Notes: generated by a model not told the origin, from the letters alone. Shown: positions 17,407 through 27,667, counted from the first letter of the stretch. The stretch: DNA of 64,000 nt from Herbaspirillum rubrisubalbicans (GCF_003719195.1 NZ_CP024996.1:2852001-2916000), one strand, 5' to 3'. Numbers and translations are program-made.

Positions 17407-18984
17407 TTACGCTGCGGCGGACGTCGACTGCACGGAGGTATAAGCCCCCTGACGGATATCGGCGTCGCCCCGAGGCCGATGCTCGATCTGTCCGCTGCGC
17501 ACGCGTTCCAGGTAATCCATGAAGTAGGCGATGACGGATTGCTCGATGAATTCATGGGCATACCGGTCCACCGGCTCGATGCCCACCTTCTGCAGATCAT
17601 CCTTGGGACAGCCGCCGATCTTGGCCACCAGCACCGCATGGCAGTCGTTGATGGCGCGGATGACGGTCTCCAGTGCATCCTCCTCGCCATAGCCGCCCTG
17701 GCAGTACTGGTCCACGCGCCGGTGTCCGACGAACTTGCTGCCGGCGCTGCTGACTTCATAGATCTGGAATTCGCTGACGTGTCCGAAGTGCTCGTTGACG
17801 CGTCCCTGCCCCTTGGTCGCCACCGCCACCAGCAAGGACAGGCCGCTCTGGTCTGCCATCTGTGCCAGCTCCTGCTGCTCGGCGGCCTTGGCAGCCGACT
17901 TGGCCTGGCGCTCCTGTTCCACCAGCTCCTGGTAGGCCTTGCGGGTGGCACCGTCATAGGCCACTTCCATGGCCTCGATCTTCTCGGTGGTGAATTCGGC
18001 GCTGCGATCCTCACCCAGCAGCCCCACCGCATCGGCGCGGCACTGGCGGCAGTGGCGCATCATGTTCATCTCGCCTTCACAGGCATCCTGCAAGGCCTTG
18101 AGCTCCTGGGCGCTGGGGCCGCGCTGGCCGTTCAGGCCAAACACGGTGCCATGCTCGGGCGCTGAAATGAGCGGCATGATGTTGTGCAGGAAGGCGCCGC
18201 GTGACTTGACCGCGCGATTGACTTCCACCAGATGCTGGTCATTGATGCCCGGGATCATCACCGAGTTGACCTTGCAGAGGATGCCGCGGGCAGTGAGCAT
18301 CTCCAATCCCAGCATCTGCCGTTCGTGCAGGATGCGGGCCGCGTCGATACCGGTCCAACGCTTGTTCTGGTAATAGATCCAGGGATAGATGTGCTGCCCG
18401 ATCTCGGGATCGACCATGTTGATGGTGATGGTGACGTGATCGACGTTGAAAGCTGCAATGGTGTCGATATGGTCAGGCAAGGCCAGGCCATTGGTCGACA
18501 GGCACAGCTTGATATCGGGCGCGGTCTGCGAGATCAGCTCGAAAGTCTTGAAGGTCTTGGCCGGATTGGCCAGCGGGTCGCCAGGACCGGCAATGCCCAG
18601 CACCGTCATCTGGGGAATGGTCGATGCCACCGCAAAGACCTTCTTGGCCGCCTGCTCGGGCGTGAGCTTTTCGCTGACCACGCCCGGACGCGACTCGTTG
18701 GCGCAATCGTATTTCCGATTGCAGTAGTTGCACTGGATGTTACAGGCCGGTGCCACCGCCACGTGCATACGCGCATAGTGGTGATGGGCCTCTTCGCTGT
18801 AGCACGGATGGTTCTTGACCTTTTCCCAAACCTCGGGTGCCATGTCGGCGGGACCATCGGATGAACCGCAACTGGCCTTGCCGCCTTCACTGCTGGTGCC
18901 ACAGCCTTTGTGTTCGGCTACTTTGTCCAGCAAGGTGCCTAGCGATTTGATGTCCTGGATACCGACGTATTGTGTGGGCTGCAT
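17407..18984 (-). CDS. nifB: NifB, radical-SAM NifB-cofactor synthase
   Basis: A 525-residue fusion of a radical-SAM domain and a C-terminal NifX-like domain. The SAM cluster motif [14 protein letters not shown] is near residue 81, with further cysteines in the N-terminal [14 protein letters not shown] and the [14 protein letters not shown] segments. The C-terminal part from about residue 400 resembles NifX ([16 protein letters not shown]). NifB fuses two [4Fe-4S] clusters and inserts carbide to make NifB-co. First gene of the nifB-fdxN-iscA-LRV-nifZ-nifS operon, driven from 19035-19049. Confidence 0.97.
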   Translation of the reverse strand: MQPTQYVGIQDIKSLGTLLDKVAEHKGCGTSSEGGKASCGSSDGPADMAPEVWEKVKNHPCYSEEAHHHYARMHVAVAPACNIQCNYCNRKYDCANESRPGVVSEKLTPEQAAKKVFAVASTIPQMTVLGIAGPGDPLANPAKTFKTFELISQTAPDIKLCLSTNGLALPDHIDTIAAFNVDHVTITINMVDPEIGQHIYPWIYYQNKRWTGIDAARILHERQMLGLEMLTARGILCKVNSVMIPGINDQHLVEVNRAVKSRGAFLHNIMPLISAPEHGTVFGLNGQRGPSAQELKALQDACEGEMNMMRHCRQCRADAVGLLGEDRSAEFTTEKIEAMEVAYDGATRKAYQELVEQERQAKSAAKAAEQQELAQMADQSGLSLLVAVATKGQGRVNEHFGHVSEFQIYEVSSAGSKFVGHRRVDQYCQGGYGEEDALETVIRAINDCHAVLVAKIGGCPKDDLQKVGIEPVDRYAHEFIEQSVIAYFMDYLERVRSGQIEHRPRGDADIRQGAYTSVQSTSAAA

Positions 18985-19034
18985 GGATAGTCCCTTTCAG
19001 GAAAGTGATGCCTGGGCCTTCTCCTGATGACATA

Positions 19035-19049
19035 GCCAAAATCGTGCCA
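19035..19049 (-). promoter_or_regulatory. Sigma-54 -24/-12 promoter of nifB
   Basis: Reads TGGCACGATTTTGGC on the minus strand: perfect TGGCAC at -24, GC at -12 with correct spacing, one mismatch in TTGC. It lies 51 bases upstream of the nifB ATG. Confidence 0.88.
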
Positions 19050-19103
19050 GAAAAAATACTCAATCAATTCAAAGACATAGCGTCAAATTGCGTCACACGG
19101 CGA

Positions 19104-19119
19104 TGTGAGGATAGCGACA
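19104..19119. promoter_or_regulatory. NifA upstream activator site for nifB (proximal)
   Basis: TGTGAGGATAGCGACA fits TGT-N10-ACA; 55 bases upstream of the nifB -24 element. Confidence 0.75.
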
Positions 19120-19145
19120 ATCGGCGATACATTGTGGGTGACGCT

Positions 19146-19161
19146 TGTCATGAACACGACA
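19146..19161. promoter_or_regulatory. NifA upstream activator site for nifB (distal)
   Basis: TGTCATGAACACGACA fits TGT-N10-ACA; 97 bases upstream of the nifB -24 element. The rest of the nifA-nifB gap (19162-19376) shows no further clear signal. Confidence 0.75.
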
Positions 19162-19376
19162 ATGCAGCACGGGCCGGCGCATGCAATTGACCGGGCCGCA
19201 ATGAGCCTGACGCTGTGGAGGAGGGAGAAGGAGAATGAGAGGACGTGCCAGCCGGCGAATCCATCAACACAACCAGCTGGCACAACGCCCAAGAGACCTC
19301 GCACGCAAGGCGAGGACGGCAATGAGAAAAAGACTTTGGATCTGGCAGCGTATTACGTCACGCTCGCAGACGTGTT

Positions 19377-21005
<1,629 letters not shown>

Positions 21006-21150
21006 CTGACTCTCCAAACGTGAATACTGGAACCCCATGCACTGCATGAGAGCGCTAGCCCTGCTTTGTTGCTCTGTCGTGAGATCCGAGATAATGAAAA
21101 ACGACAGAAAAAGCGCCGTGTAATTACCGAATAGTTACCTTGCTGGTCAA

Positions 21151-21165
21151 GCAAACTTCATGCCC
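21151..21165 (-). promoter_or_regulatory. Probable sigma-54 promoter of nifA
   Basis: Minus strand GGGCATGAAGTTTGC has GG and GC at the 10-bp spacing and a perfect TTGC; the -24 half has two mismatches (GGGCAT). It lies 146 bases upstream of the nifA start. A -24/-12 promoter controlled by NtrC is known for H. seropedicae nifA. Confidence 0.65.
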
Positions 21166-21240
21166 AAGCAGATGCATGAATCGATCTCGCCAAGCAACCC
21201 CACACAATGCCGGCTTTGCTCGATGTCGCCTTGGCGGGTT

Positions 21241-21258
21241 GACGACAATGGTGTCGTC
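21241..21258. promoter_or_regulatory. 18-bp dyad in the nifA/globin control region
   Basis: GACGACA-ATGG-TGTCGTC, a perfect 7-bp inverted repeat, directly next to the TGT-N10-ACA site. Related half-sites TGTCGT (21075-21080) and ACGACA (21101-21106) occur downstream of the nifA promoter. May bind NtrC or another enhancer protein; the protein is not identifiable from sequence. Confidence 0.45.
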
Positions 21259-21260
21259 TT

Positions 21261-21276
21261 TGTCGGATTTACGACA
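21261..21276. promoter_or_regulatory. NifA-type upstream site between divergent sigma-54 promoters
   Basis: TGTCGGATTTACGACA fits TGT-N10-ACA and has a TGTCG/CGACA dyad. It lies 96 bases from the nifA -24 element and 68 bases from the plus-strand -24 element at 21344. Confidence 0.65.
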
Positions 21277-21343
21277 ATCATCGCCACTGGCGCAGCAATC
21301 AGAAATCATCGCTATCCCATTGATTTAAAAGAAAAATATTGTA

Positions 21344-21358
21344 TGGCATGGTTTTGGC
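21344..21358 (+). promoter_or_regulatory. Sigma-54 promoter for the globin-flavin-ModE operon
   Basis: TGGCATGGTTTTGGC: five of six -24 bases match, GC at -12 with correct spacing, the same -12 variant (TGGC) as in the nifB promoter. It lies 121 bases upstream of the ATG at 21479. Confidence 0.65.
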
Positions 21359-21478
21359 TATTCATACCTACATCGGCCGGTCACCGGCCAAGCGAAACGA
21401 CAAAGCAAAGCAAGCCGTTAGCCCAGCCAGCGTTATGTAGCGAGATATACAGACCTCCAACATCCACCATCGCCCACT

Positions 21479-22120
21479 ATGAATGTGCCTTCGACTTCCG
21501 AACCCGGTGCACCACGTGCGTGCTGGGCGCCCTGCTCCCAGGCATGTTATCTGACTCTGAACTGGCCGATCGCCGGCCCGGCGATGGCGCGCGGCACGCA
21601 ACAGGTGATATGTGAGCCGCCACAATTACCTCAACCTGCGCACCGTCTGCTGGCGCTGTGTGATGAATCCGGCTTGCGCAAACTGGTGCTGCATCATATG
21701 CGGCGCCTGCGCCATTCCCCGCTGTTCGCACGTTCGCACAATTGTTTTGATTGCGTCAGCTCGCGCATCGCCGACTTCGTGGTCGAGTCATGTGGCGGCC
21801 CGCTCTACTACAGCCAACGCCATGCCCATCTGCAAGCAGGCGCGGGCTTGCCGTTGTTATTGGACGAGGCTGGGCGCGAACTGTGGCTGGTACAGCTTTG
21901 GCATACCTTTGACGATATCGGTTTTCCGCCCGCGCTGCGGGCCGACTTCTGGGCCTGGGCCGAACCCTTGTCGATTCATCTGCTGGTACGTCATGCGCGC
22001 GTCGAACCGCCGCGGCGCTACCCCTATGAGCTGGTACGCAGCTGGTTTCACTCGCCCGCCACCGATATGTTGCCGCCGATAGCCGACCTGATCCGGCCAT
22101 CGGGAAGGTCCGAACCATGA
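21479..22120 (+). CDS. Globin-like protein (truncated-hemoglobin related)
   Basis: A 213-residue soluble protein. From about residue 90 it follows the truncated-globin pattern: SSRIADFVVESCGGPLYYSQ, HAHLQAGAGLPLL (candidate proximal-histidine area), LWLVQLWHTFDDIGF and LRADFWAWAEPLSIHLL correspond to the E-F-G-H helices of group II proteins. The first 40 residues look unlike a globin and have no ribosome site, so a later start (for example ATG 21584) is possible. It heads a three-gene operon with a sigma-54 promoter, divergent from nifA. Confidence 0.6.
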   Translation: MNVPSTSEPGAPRACWAPCSQACYLTLNWPIAGPAMARGTQQVICEPPQLPQPAHRLLALCDESGLRKLVLHHMRRLRHSPLFARSHNCFDCVSSRIADFVVESCGGPLYYSQRHAHLQAGAGLPLLLDEAGRELWLVQLWHTFDDIGFPPALRADFWAWAEPLSIHLLVRHARVEPPRRYPYELVRSWFHSPATDMLPPIADLIRPSGRSEP

Positions 22121-22179
22121 ACGGTTACATAAGACATCGCATATCCCGCACCGGCTTCTTGATAAGGCCGGCCTGAGTG

Positions 22180-23211
22180 ATGCCCAACTCTTTTTTCCGT
22201 GAACCTGCCATGCCGGATCGCCAGCAACGCTACGGTGTCTTCCTCAACGTCGAAAATCCCCACGGCAATGCGCGCGATGCGCTGTTGCAGACCGTCGATC
22301 ATGCCATCGTGGCAGAGGCCCTGGGCTATCACGATGTCTGGGTCGCCGAGCACCATTACAGCAGCTTTGCCATCGGCAGCGCCTTGATGGTGCTGCTGGC
22401 CCAGATCGCCGCACGCACTTCGCGCATCCGCCTCGGTACGGGCGCTTCGTTGCTGGCGCTCAATGATCCCTTGCGGGTTGCCGAGGACGTCGCCACGCTG
22501 GACCTGCTCAGCAACGGCCGGATGGAATTCGGCGTGGCACGCGGCGGCCCGTTTCCCGAGCAATATCGTCACGCCGGATTGAGCGGTGCCGATCAGGCGC
22601 GCGCACGCATGATTGAAGCGCTGGACGTCATCCAGCGCGCATGGCAAGGCGTGCCATTCAGTACCGAGGGACGATTTTTTCACTACGACAGAGTGCAGTT
22701 GCAACCGCAGCCGCTGCAATGTCCCATCCCGGTATGGCTGGCCAGCATGAGCGAAGATTCGCTTGATCTGGCCGCACGCCAGGATTACGGATTGATGGTC
22801 ACACCCTCCGCCGATCTTGAGCAGGTGGTCACGCGGGTGGCAGCACAGCGTGCGCAGCGCGGTCAATTCCCGTTTGCCATCGCCCGCTTTTTCCATTGCG
22901 AACCCGAGGCGCACAAGGCTCTTGCCCACGGTCTGGCAGGTGTGCGTGCGTATCCGCGCATGATGCAAGTGCAATTCGCGCCCGGTGGCACCCCGCCCAT
23001 GTTCCAGACCGATGCCTCCGATCAGGTCATCCTGGTCAATGCCATCATCGGCGACCCGGCGCAATGCGTGGCACGAATTGGCCAGCTGCAAAAACAACTG
23101 GGGCCGCATCGCCTGCTGCTCAAGCCTGCCAGCCATGATCCCCAGCAAGCGCGCGCAGCCCTGAGCTTGCTGGCGGGCGCGCTGGGACTGCAGCCATCGG
23201 CAAGGACATGA
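22180..23211 (+). CDS. Luciferase-like flavin-dependent oxidoreductase
   Basis: A 343-residue LLM-class oxidoreductase (FMN-dependent TIM barrel). Family marks are the GYHDVWVAEHHY motif near residue 50, TSRIRLGTGASLLALNDPLRVAEDVATLD, and FGVARGGPFPEQY. Substrate cannot be told from sequence. The start at 22180 has AAGG upstream; ATG 22210 is the alternative. Its stop overlaps the modE start by 4 bases. Operon with the globin and ModE suggests a redox task tied to molybdenum or nitrogenase expression. Confidence 0.88.
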   Translation: MPNSFFREPAMPDRQQRYGVFLNVENPHGNARDALLQTVDHAIVAEALGYHDVWVAEHHYSSFAIGSALMVLLAQIAARTSRIRLGTGASLLALNDPLRVAEDVATLDLLSNGRMEFGVARGGPFPEQYRHAGLSGADQARARMIEALDVIQRAWQGVPFSTEGRFFHYDRVQLQPQPLQCPIPVWLASMSEDSLDLAARQDYGLMVTPSADLEQVVTRVAAQRAQRGQFPFAIARFFHCEPEAHKALAHGLAGVRAYPRMMQVQFAPGGTPPMFQTDASDQVILVNAIIGDPAQCVARIGQLQKQLGPHRLLLKPASHDPQQARAALSLLAGALGLQPSART

Positions 23212-24017
23212 GTACCTTGCCTGCCACCGATACCACCTTGTTGAGCAGCGAACTGAAACTGGTGCAGCGCCTGGACCAGCGCTTCTTTGCCCTGCTCGAC
23301 GCCATCGCGCAAACCGGCTCGATCAATCGCGCGGCCAGTACGGCGGGCTACAGCTACAAGGGCGCATGGATGCTGCTGGAGTCAGCTGGCAACCTGGTCA
23401 ATGGCGCATTGATCGAAACCGTCACCGGCGGCAAAGGCGGCGGCGGCACCCGGCTCACTCCCGCTGCGGTGGAACTGCTGGCCGTGTGGCGCGAACTGCA
23501 ACGGCGCAATCTCGAATTCCTGCATCGGCAGGAGACATGGCTTAATCAACTGCCAGCCTTGGCTGGCCTGCTCAGGAGAATGTCAATGAAAACCAGCGCA
23601 CGTAATCAATTCGCCGGCGTCATCAGTGCGATCGATACCGGCCCTGTCACTACCCAAGTCACCGTCACCATCGCCGGCGCGCAAGAGATCGTGGCCACCA
23701 TGACTACGACCGCCGCCAACCGGCTCAAGATCAAGATCGGCGGCAATGCGATTGCACTGATCAAGTCGTCGGCGGTGGTGCTGGTCACCGATTTTGCCGG
23801 CTTTGCCCTCTCGGCACGCAATCAGTTCGAAGGCACGGTCTCACGCGTGGAGCGTGGCACGGTATCGTCGCTGGTGGTGTTGACCTTGCCTGGTGGCGCC
23901 TGTATGACCGCCAGTCTGACCAATGACGCCATCGATGCGCTATCGCTGACCGTGGGCCAGGGCGCCACCGCTGTTTTCAAGGCGTATGCAGTGATGGTGG
24001 CCGTTCAGCAAGATTGA
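23208..24017 (+). CDS. modE: ModE-family molybdate-responsive regulator
   Basis: A 269-residue regulator with an N-terminal winged helix (LVQRLDQRFFALLDAIAQTGSINRAASTAG, residues 18-47; then YKGAWMLLE). The C-terminus has two Mop/TOBE domains that bind molybdate (SARNQFAGVISAIDTGPV near residue 130 and SARNQFEGTVSRVERGTV near residue 203). ModE represses molybdate uptake genes and can activate molybdoenzyme genes. Co-translated with the flavin oxidoreductase gene (ATGA overlap) under the sigma-54 promoter at 21344. Confidence 0.93.
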   Translation: MSTLPATDTTLLSSELKLVQRLDQRFFALLDAIAQTGSINRAASTAGYSYKGAWMLLESAGNLVNGALIETVTGGKGGGGTRLTPAAVELLAVWRELQRRNLEFLHRQETWLNQLPALAGLLRRMSMKTSARNQFAGVISAIDTGPVTTQVTVTIAGAQEIVATMTTTAANRLKIKIGGNAIALIKSSAVVLVTDFAGFALSARNQFEGTVSRVERGTVSSLVVLTLPGGACMTASLTNDAIDALSLTVGQGATAVFKAYAVMVAVQQD

Positions 24018-24162
24018 TTACCGCTGCTCCTGTAATGCATTTGCCAGTTACAAGATGACTTCGAAAACCAGTACGCCCCGATGTTGGCGCCAGTGCGATC
24101 ACTTTTACTTCACCGGCAGGCGATGATAAGAGACACCCTCAAAGGGCTAATGATTTGTCCCT

Positions 24163-26082
24163 TCACGGGACGGGGCTGCGTTTTGCCACCAAGGCATCGC
24201 GTTGATTGATCAGCTTCATTGCCTTCTCTGTCGTATTGATCAGCTTTGCATACAAGTGAAGTTGGGCTGACGATCTTTGGCAGGTCGAAACAGATTCGCT
24301 TTTGAGTGCGTCGTGAGTAGCTTTGATCTGAGCAGCATTGAGATCCCTCTCCAACAGATCGCTCTGAAGTGCGATATGTTCGATATCTTGAACATGTGGG
24401 GGCATGAGCCTGCGCCATTCATACATCAACACCAAAAGTTTTCCGCACTCTTGCTTCGCCTGAAATAGTAGTGACAGCTGTTTTTGGTCACGCGCTCTAT
24501 CCAAGCTTGGAGAAATGTCATAGGTGTCGCTTTTGGTGAAATCCCTGAATGCCTCCCAAACATAGTCGTAGGTGGTACTTTGACCAAATTGCTGCAGAAG
24601 ACTTGATCCGGCTTTGAAAGACTCTCCGGGGAGTTCGGTTGGATTCCCGTTGCGCATGAGTTCGGCCAATTTTTTTCCTGCACCGGCAGATAGCATGCTT
24701 CCAATTGCACTGATGGCGACGTTTCGAATGGCATCTTTGGTCTGCACCGAAAAATCTCGCCATGATCGCTGTGGATCGAAAGAGTGTTTGATGCGCCCTC
24801 CCATTTCCCACATGACATCTTTTGCATAGTTGGGAAAGGAAGCCGCATCTCGCCAGGAAACTGCGGGCCTGTTCGGCTGGGGGATTGTCAGCTTGAAAAG
24901 ATTGAGCGTTTGCGTTCCACCGATCAAGTTATCTGATTGTACTTGCGACATCCACGGCATGGCCTTGCTCATTCCAATCGTAAAGTTGGCAACACCCCCA
25001 GCGCTGGTCGCCAGCACCGAGGTACCGAACAACGGCAGCGGAGACTTCAATAGTTGCGCGGTCGAAAGGGTGCGCCGAGCGGTATTGAAGGCGCCGCTGA
25101 GCCCGGGCCGGAACCAGGACAGCATACCCTTCCCTTCAATATTGCCCTGCCATCGAACCCAGGACGCTCTTAGTTCAGCGGCTTGGTCTTTCAGCATCGT
25201 CAGTGTCGGGTCGGTATCGTGCGGCAGGCTGGGATCCGTGTCATCCTTGCCCATTTCCGCATGGCCGCCGTATTGATCGGAGGCTGGACACCAATATTCC
25301 TTCGTACCATTGACCAGTCGCAATTGCACCGGACCAGGATCGGGCGCTAGCAGATGCATGTCCACTGGCTCCAGCTTGGCCAAATTTGAGAGATGGGCGC
25401 GTCTATCCATTGCCTGCAATAGCCAGGCTTCCGTCAAGTAGGCGCTAACGCCTCCTACGGCGCCGCCCGCCATGGTTGCACTAAACTCATTATTCAGCTC
25501 GCCAATATTTTGACCAGCTTCATTTTTGCGCGGGCCAACTATAGTGACGGTAGCATTGCGGATCGGGCCTCGCGCAGCGGCAAAGATAAACTGGCGAACG
25601 CCGTCATAAAGAGCAGGCAATAAAGCCTCCTTTACCGGCGCGCGCATGTCCACACCGAAGACATAGGCTGGGCCGAAAGCTTGCTGGCGGGCTTTGACGA
25701 GTTGCGCCGCCCAGTCAACAAAGACCTGCTCCAGTTGTCTCTGTTTCTCATGATAGGGCTGATCTTCAGCGGCGCGAGAGGACCAGGGAATGTTATCGAG
25801 CGCGACCTGCACCAGGGTCTGCTCGGAGATGTCGATGCTTATTTCACTCACCCGATTTTCTGAAGCACCTGTGTTCTCGGGGGCGATTTCGTCGCGTAAG
25901 CGCTTACTTGTGGAGCTTTCCCCAACCTGGGGGACGCGAGAAGGAGCAACCGGTAAAAGTTCAGTCACCGGGAGAGAGCTTGGTGAAGCGGAAGGCGACG
26001 ACTTGACTTCTTCTATCTCGTCTGCCGCTTGGAGATTTACTGAGTCATGGCCTGCTGCGATTGGAATCCTCATGGGTAACAT
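24163..26082 (-). CDS. Candidate type III secreted effector
   Basis: A 639-residue protein of no family I can name. The first 110 residues are rich in Ser, Pro and Glu and disordered, as in type III secretion signals; the rest is helical, with a hydrophobic glycine-rich stretch (LPLFGTSVLATSAGGVANF, about 346-364) like the putative membrane segments of the other large proteins at 42534, 49058 and 51689. GC content is visibly lower than in the nif region, suggesting transfer. An hrp-box-like sequence lies 153 bases upstream. There is no Sec signal peptide. Effector status is inferred, not shown. Confidence 0.55.
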   Translation of the reverse strand: MLPMRIPIAAGHDSVNLQAADEIEEVKSSPSASPSSLPVTELLPVAPSRVPQVGESSTSKRLRDEIAPENTGASENRVSEISIDISEQTLVQVALDNIPWSSRAAEDQPYHEKQRQLEQVFVDWAAQLVKARQQAFGPAYVFGVDMRAPVKEALLPALYDGVRQFIFAAARGPIRNATVTIVGPRKNEAGQNIGELNNEFSATMAGGAVGGVSAYLTEAWLLQAMDRRAHLSNLAKLEPVDMHLLAPDPGPVQLRLVNGTKEYWCPASDQYGGHAEMGKDDTDPSLPHDTDPTLTMLKDQAAELRASWVRWQGNIEGKGMLSWFRPGLSGAFNTARRTLSTAQLLKSPLPLFGTSVLATSAGGVANFTIGMSKAMPWMSQVQSDNLIGGTQTLNLFKLTIPQPNRPAVSWRDAASFPNYAKDVMWEMGGRIKHSFDPQRSWRDFSVQTKDAIRNVAISAIGSMLSAGAGKKLAELMRNGNPTELPGESFKAGSSLLQQFGQSTTYDYVWEAFRDFTKSDTYDISPSLDRARDQKQLSLLFQAKQECGKLLVLMYEWRRLMPPHVQDIEHIALQSDLLERDLNAAQIKATHDALKSESVSTCQRSSAQLHLYAKLINTTEKAMKLINQRDALVAKRSPVP

Positions 26083-26234
26083 TCAATCCTTCTATTCTTT
26101 GCTAGGTGTATTAAATTAAAAATCGAAATGACGATGAATTTTCATGAGCCGTTATGCATAGGCTGTCACAGTAAAAACGAAGCAAAGCAATAATCGATTT
26201 ACGTGAAATAAGTGGTGCTGTTTTCAGAAATAAA

Positions 26235-26264
26235 TCCGTGGAAGAATGACTTTCTTCTGGTTTC
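26235..26264 (-). promoter_or_regulatory. Possible hrp-box promoter of the 24163-26082 gene
   Basis: On the minus strand GAAACC-N17-CCACGGA resembles GGAACC-N15/16-CCACNNA with one mismatch in the -35 half and one extra spacer base. Position 153 bases before the start is acceptable. Weak on its own. Confidence 0.3.
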
Positions 26265-26306
26265 TGCAGGATGCGTCGGAACCTAAGCAAAAGAGAGGAC
26301 ACGTAT

Positions 26307-26363
26307 TAGGGCCTGTTCACATTCAATCTGCGAGATGCGCGAATTGAATGTGAACAGGCCCTA
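26307..26363. repeat. 57-bp perfect inverted-repeat element
   Basis: Arms of 21 bases, TAGGGCCTGTTCACATTCAA(T) at 26307-26327 and its exact complement at 26343-26363, around a 15-base centre which itself can pair over 3 bp. No ORF and no T tract on either side. It looks like a palindromic mini-repeat (REP- or MITE-like). The rest of the 26083-26415 gap is AT-rich and without other clear signals. Confidence 0.85.
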
Positions 26364-26415
26364 GCGCTCTTCGGAGTGAATTATCATTTTTTAATCCAAA
26401 TGAAAGGAGTACAAC

Positions 26416-26553
26416 ATGTCCTTGAGCAGCCTATTTCATAGCATTGGCCATTCTTTTTCCGAAGCATTCCATGGTCATTCGGTAGATAAAGAAGAGCTTA
26501 AGCACGCTCACCCAATGAAGGAACATGCGAGCAAAGCTGCAGATATTAAGTAA
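26416..26553 (+). CDS. His-rich 45-residue peptide of unknown function
   Basis: A short gene with a strong ribosome site (AAAGGAG, 7 bases before ATG) and a strong terminator 24 bases after the stop, so it is a self-contained transcription unit. The peptide begins MSLSSLFHSIGHSFSEAF, an amphipathic helix, and has seven histidines in 45 residues with a charged Lys/Glu/His tail. No signal peptide or known family. It could be a metal-binding or membrane-associating peptide; no function can be assigned. Confidence 0.6.
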   Translation: MSLSSLFHSIGHSFSEAFHGHSVDKEELKHAHPMKEHASKAADIK

Positions 26554-26576
26554 GCAAAAGCGCCGGGTTTGGCCTG

Positions 26577-26618
26577 CACCCCAAAAGTCGGACATCGATC
26601 AAACTTTTGGGGTGTTTT
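26577..26618 (+). terminator. Rho-independent terminator after the 45-residue gene
   Basis: Perfect 12-bp stem CACCCCAAAAGT (26577-26588) and ACTTTTGGGGTG (26603-26614), 14-base loop, followed by TTTTCTTT. Strong in the plus direction. Confidence 0.9.
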
Positions 26619-26818
26619 CTTTGCGTGACGAAGTGTCCCTTCGGAGTTCAGCGCCGGGTTTACTTACGGGCGAAGGGAAAATCGGAAGGTGGCGTTAAAA
26701 ACCTGCTCGGTAGCCAATCTGATTGGCGTTCCGGCCAGTGAGGGAACTTTCAGCCGGATCGTTCCTACTTATGCGTGGCGTTTCATTCTTAGTCTAAACC
26801 TGGCACGCAGGAGGAATC

Positions 26819-27049
26819 ATGCTTGATTGGCTCGAGATCACGGGGATTGGCTGCGGCATCTTCGTCGTCATTCTGTTCCGCTTTGCACTTCGCAACAGCG
26901 TACGACAAACGGTGGCCGAAGAAATGGAGCAGTGGCGAAAGAACGCGCGATTCGACGCTGAGGAGAGTCAGGTGCGGCCTTTGTCCTTCACCTCCTCGCG
27001 TCACGAACTAGCATTGGAATTGATGTGCAACCGCGACCTCTATCGCTAG
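26819..27049 (+). CDS. Small single-pass membrane protein
   Basis: A 76-residue protein with one N-terminal membrane helix (about residues 5-24, LEITGIGCGIFVVILFRFAL) and a charged cytoplasmic tail. Excellent ribosome site GCAGGAGGAATC before the ATG. A GGAACTT element at 26744-26750 followed after 16 bases by TACTTA resembles an extracytoplasmic-stress sigma promoter. No family recognised. Confidence 0.6.
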   Translation: MLDWLEITGIGCGIFVVILFRFALRNSVRQTVAEEMEQWRKNARFDAEESQVRPLSFTSSRHELALELMCNRDLYR

Positions 27050-27077
27050 CCGATAGCGCAGAGCTCGCCCTCAAGGT

Positions 27078-27524
27078 TTACTGCCGGAAGAACCGGATTC
27101 CTTCATTGATATTGCACTGGTAGGAGATGCGCTCACCGATTCGGGTATAACCAGGCAACTGGAACATATCGGCGGTGAACGTCACGGTCTGGTCCGCCTT
27201 GACTTGGTAGCGCAGGAACTGCCACAGTGGCTCCCCGTTTTTTCCTACAGTCGGATGGCTATCCGAAAAGCTCAGCAAACCATCCATGACGAGATAGGCC
27301 CCGATAGTCAAACCACCCTTGGCTTTTCCGCTACGACTCGTGGTTCCATCTGCACGACAGCGGCTCAGGTCCAGGGAGAGCGTCACGGTCGCACCCTCGT
27401 CGAGCGCCCGCTCGATCTCCGCCTGACTAGACAATGGAGACGCAGGCCTCGTCTGGGCGAAAGCCGATGGCATGATCAAGCACAGCCCAATGACGGCCAA
27501 TGATGCGGCTGACGGAAGTTTCAT
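27078..27524 (-). CDS. VirK-family exported protein
   Basis: A 148-residue protein with a Sec signal peptide (MKLPSAASLAVIGLCLIMPSAFA, cleavage after AFA) and the VirK core: IERALDEGATVTLSLDLSRCR, GLTIGAYLVMDGLLSFSD, WQFLRYQVKADQTVTF. VirK proteins are found in Agrobacterium and several plant- or animal-associated bacteria; molecular role unclear, periplasmic location expected. Start ATG at 27524 has AAAGGACT; the longer open frame lacks these signals. Confidence 0.82.
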   Translation of the reverse strand: MKLPSAASLAVIGLCLIMPSAFAQTRPASPLSSQAEIERALDEGATVTLSLDLSRCRADGTTSRSGKAKGGLTIGAYLVMDGLLSFSDSHPTVGKNGEPLWQFLRYQVKADQTVTFTADMFQLPGYTRIGERISYQCNINEGIRFFRQ

Positions 27525-27667
27525 TGATAGTCCTTTCTTTTCAAGAGGGAGCGCTTGAACTGGCACTCCAGGATTTTCGCCCAAGGCATCGTTACTCGAT
27601 GTTTGGCCGATGCGGATGAGTCCATTGATGGCTGATACGGCATACCCGCGCAGCAATGAGGAGGATC

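Noticed and set aside
26307..26363. Insertion sequence end or transcription terminator
   Set aside because: No transposase frame nearby and no T tract; described only as a palindromic repeat.
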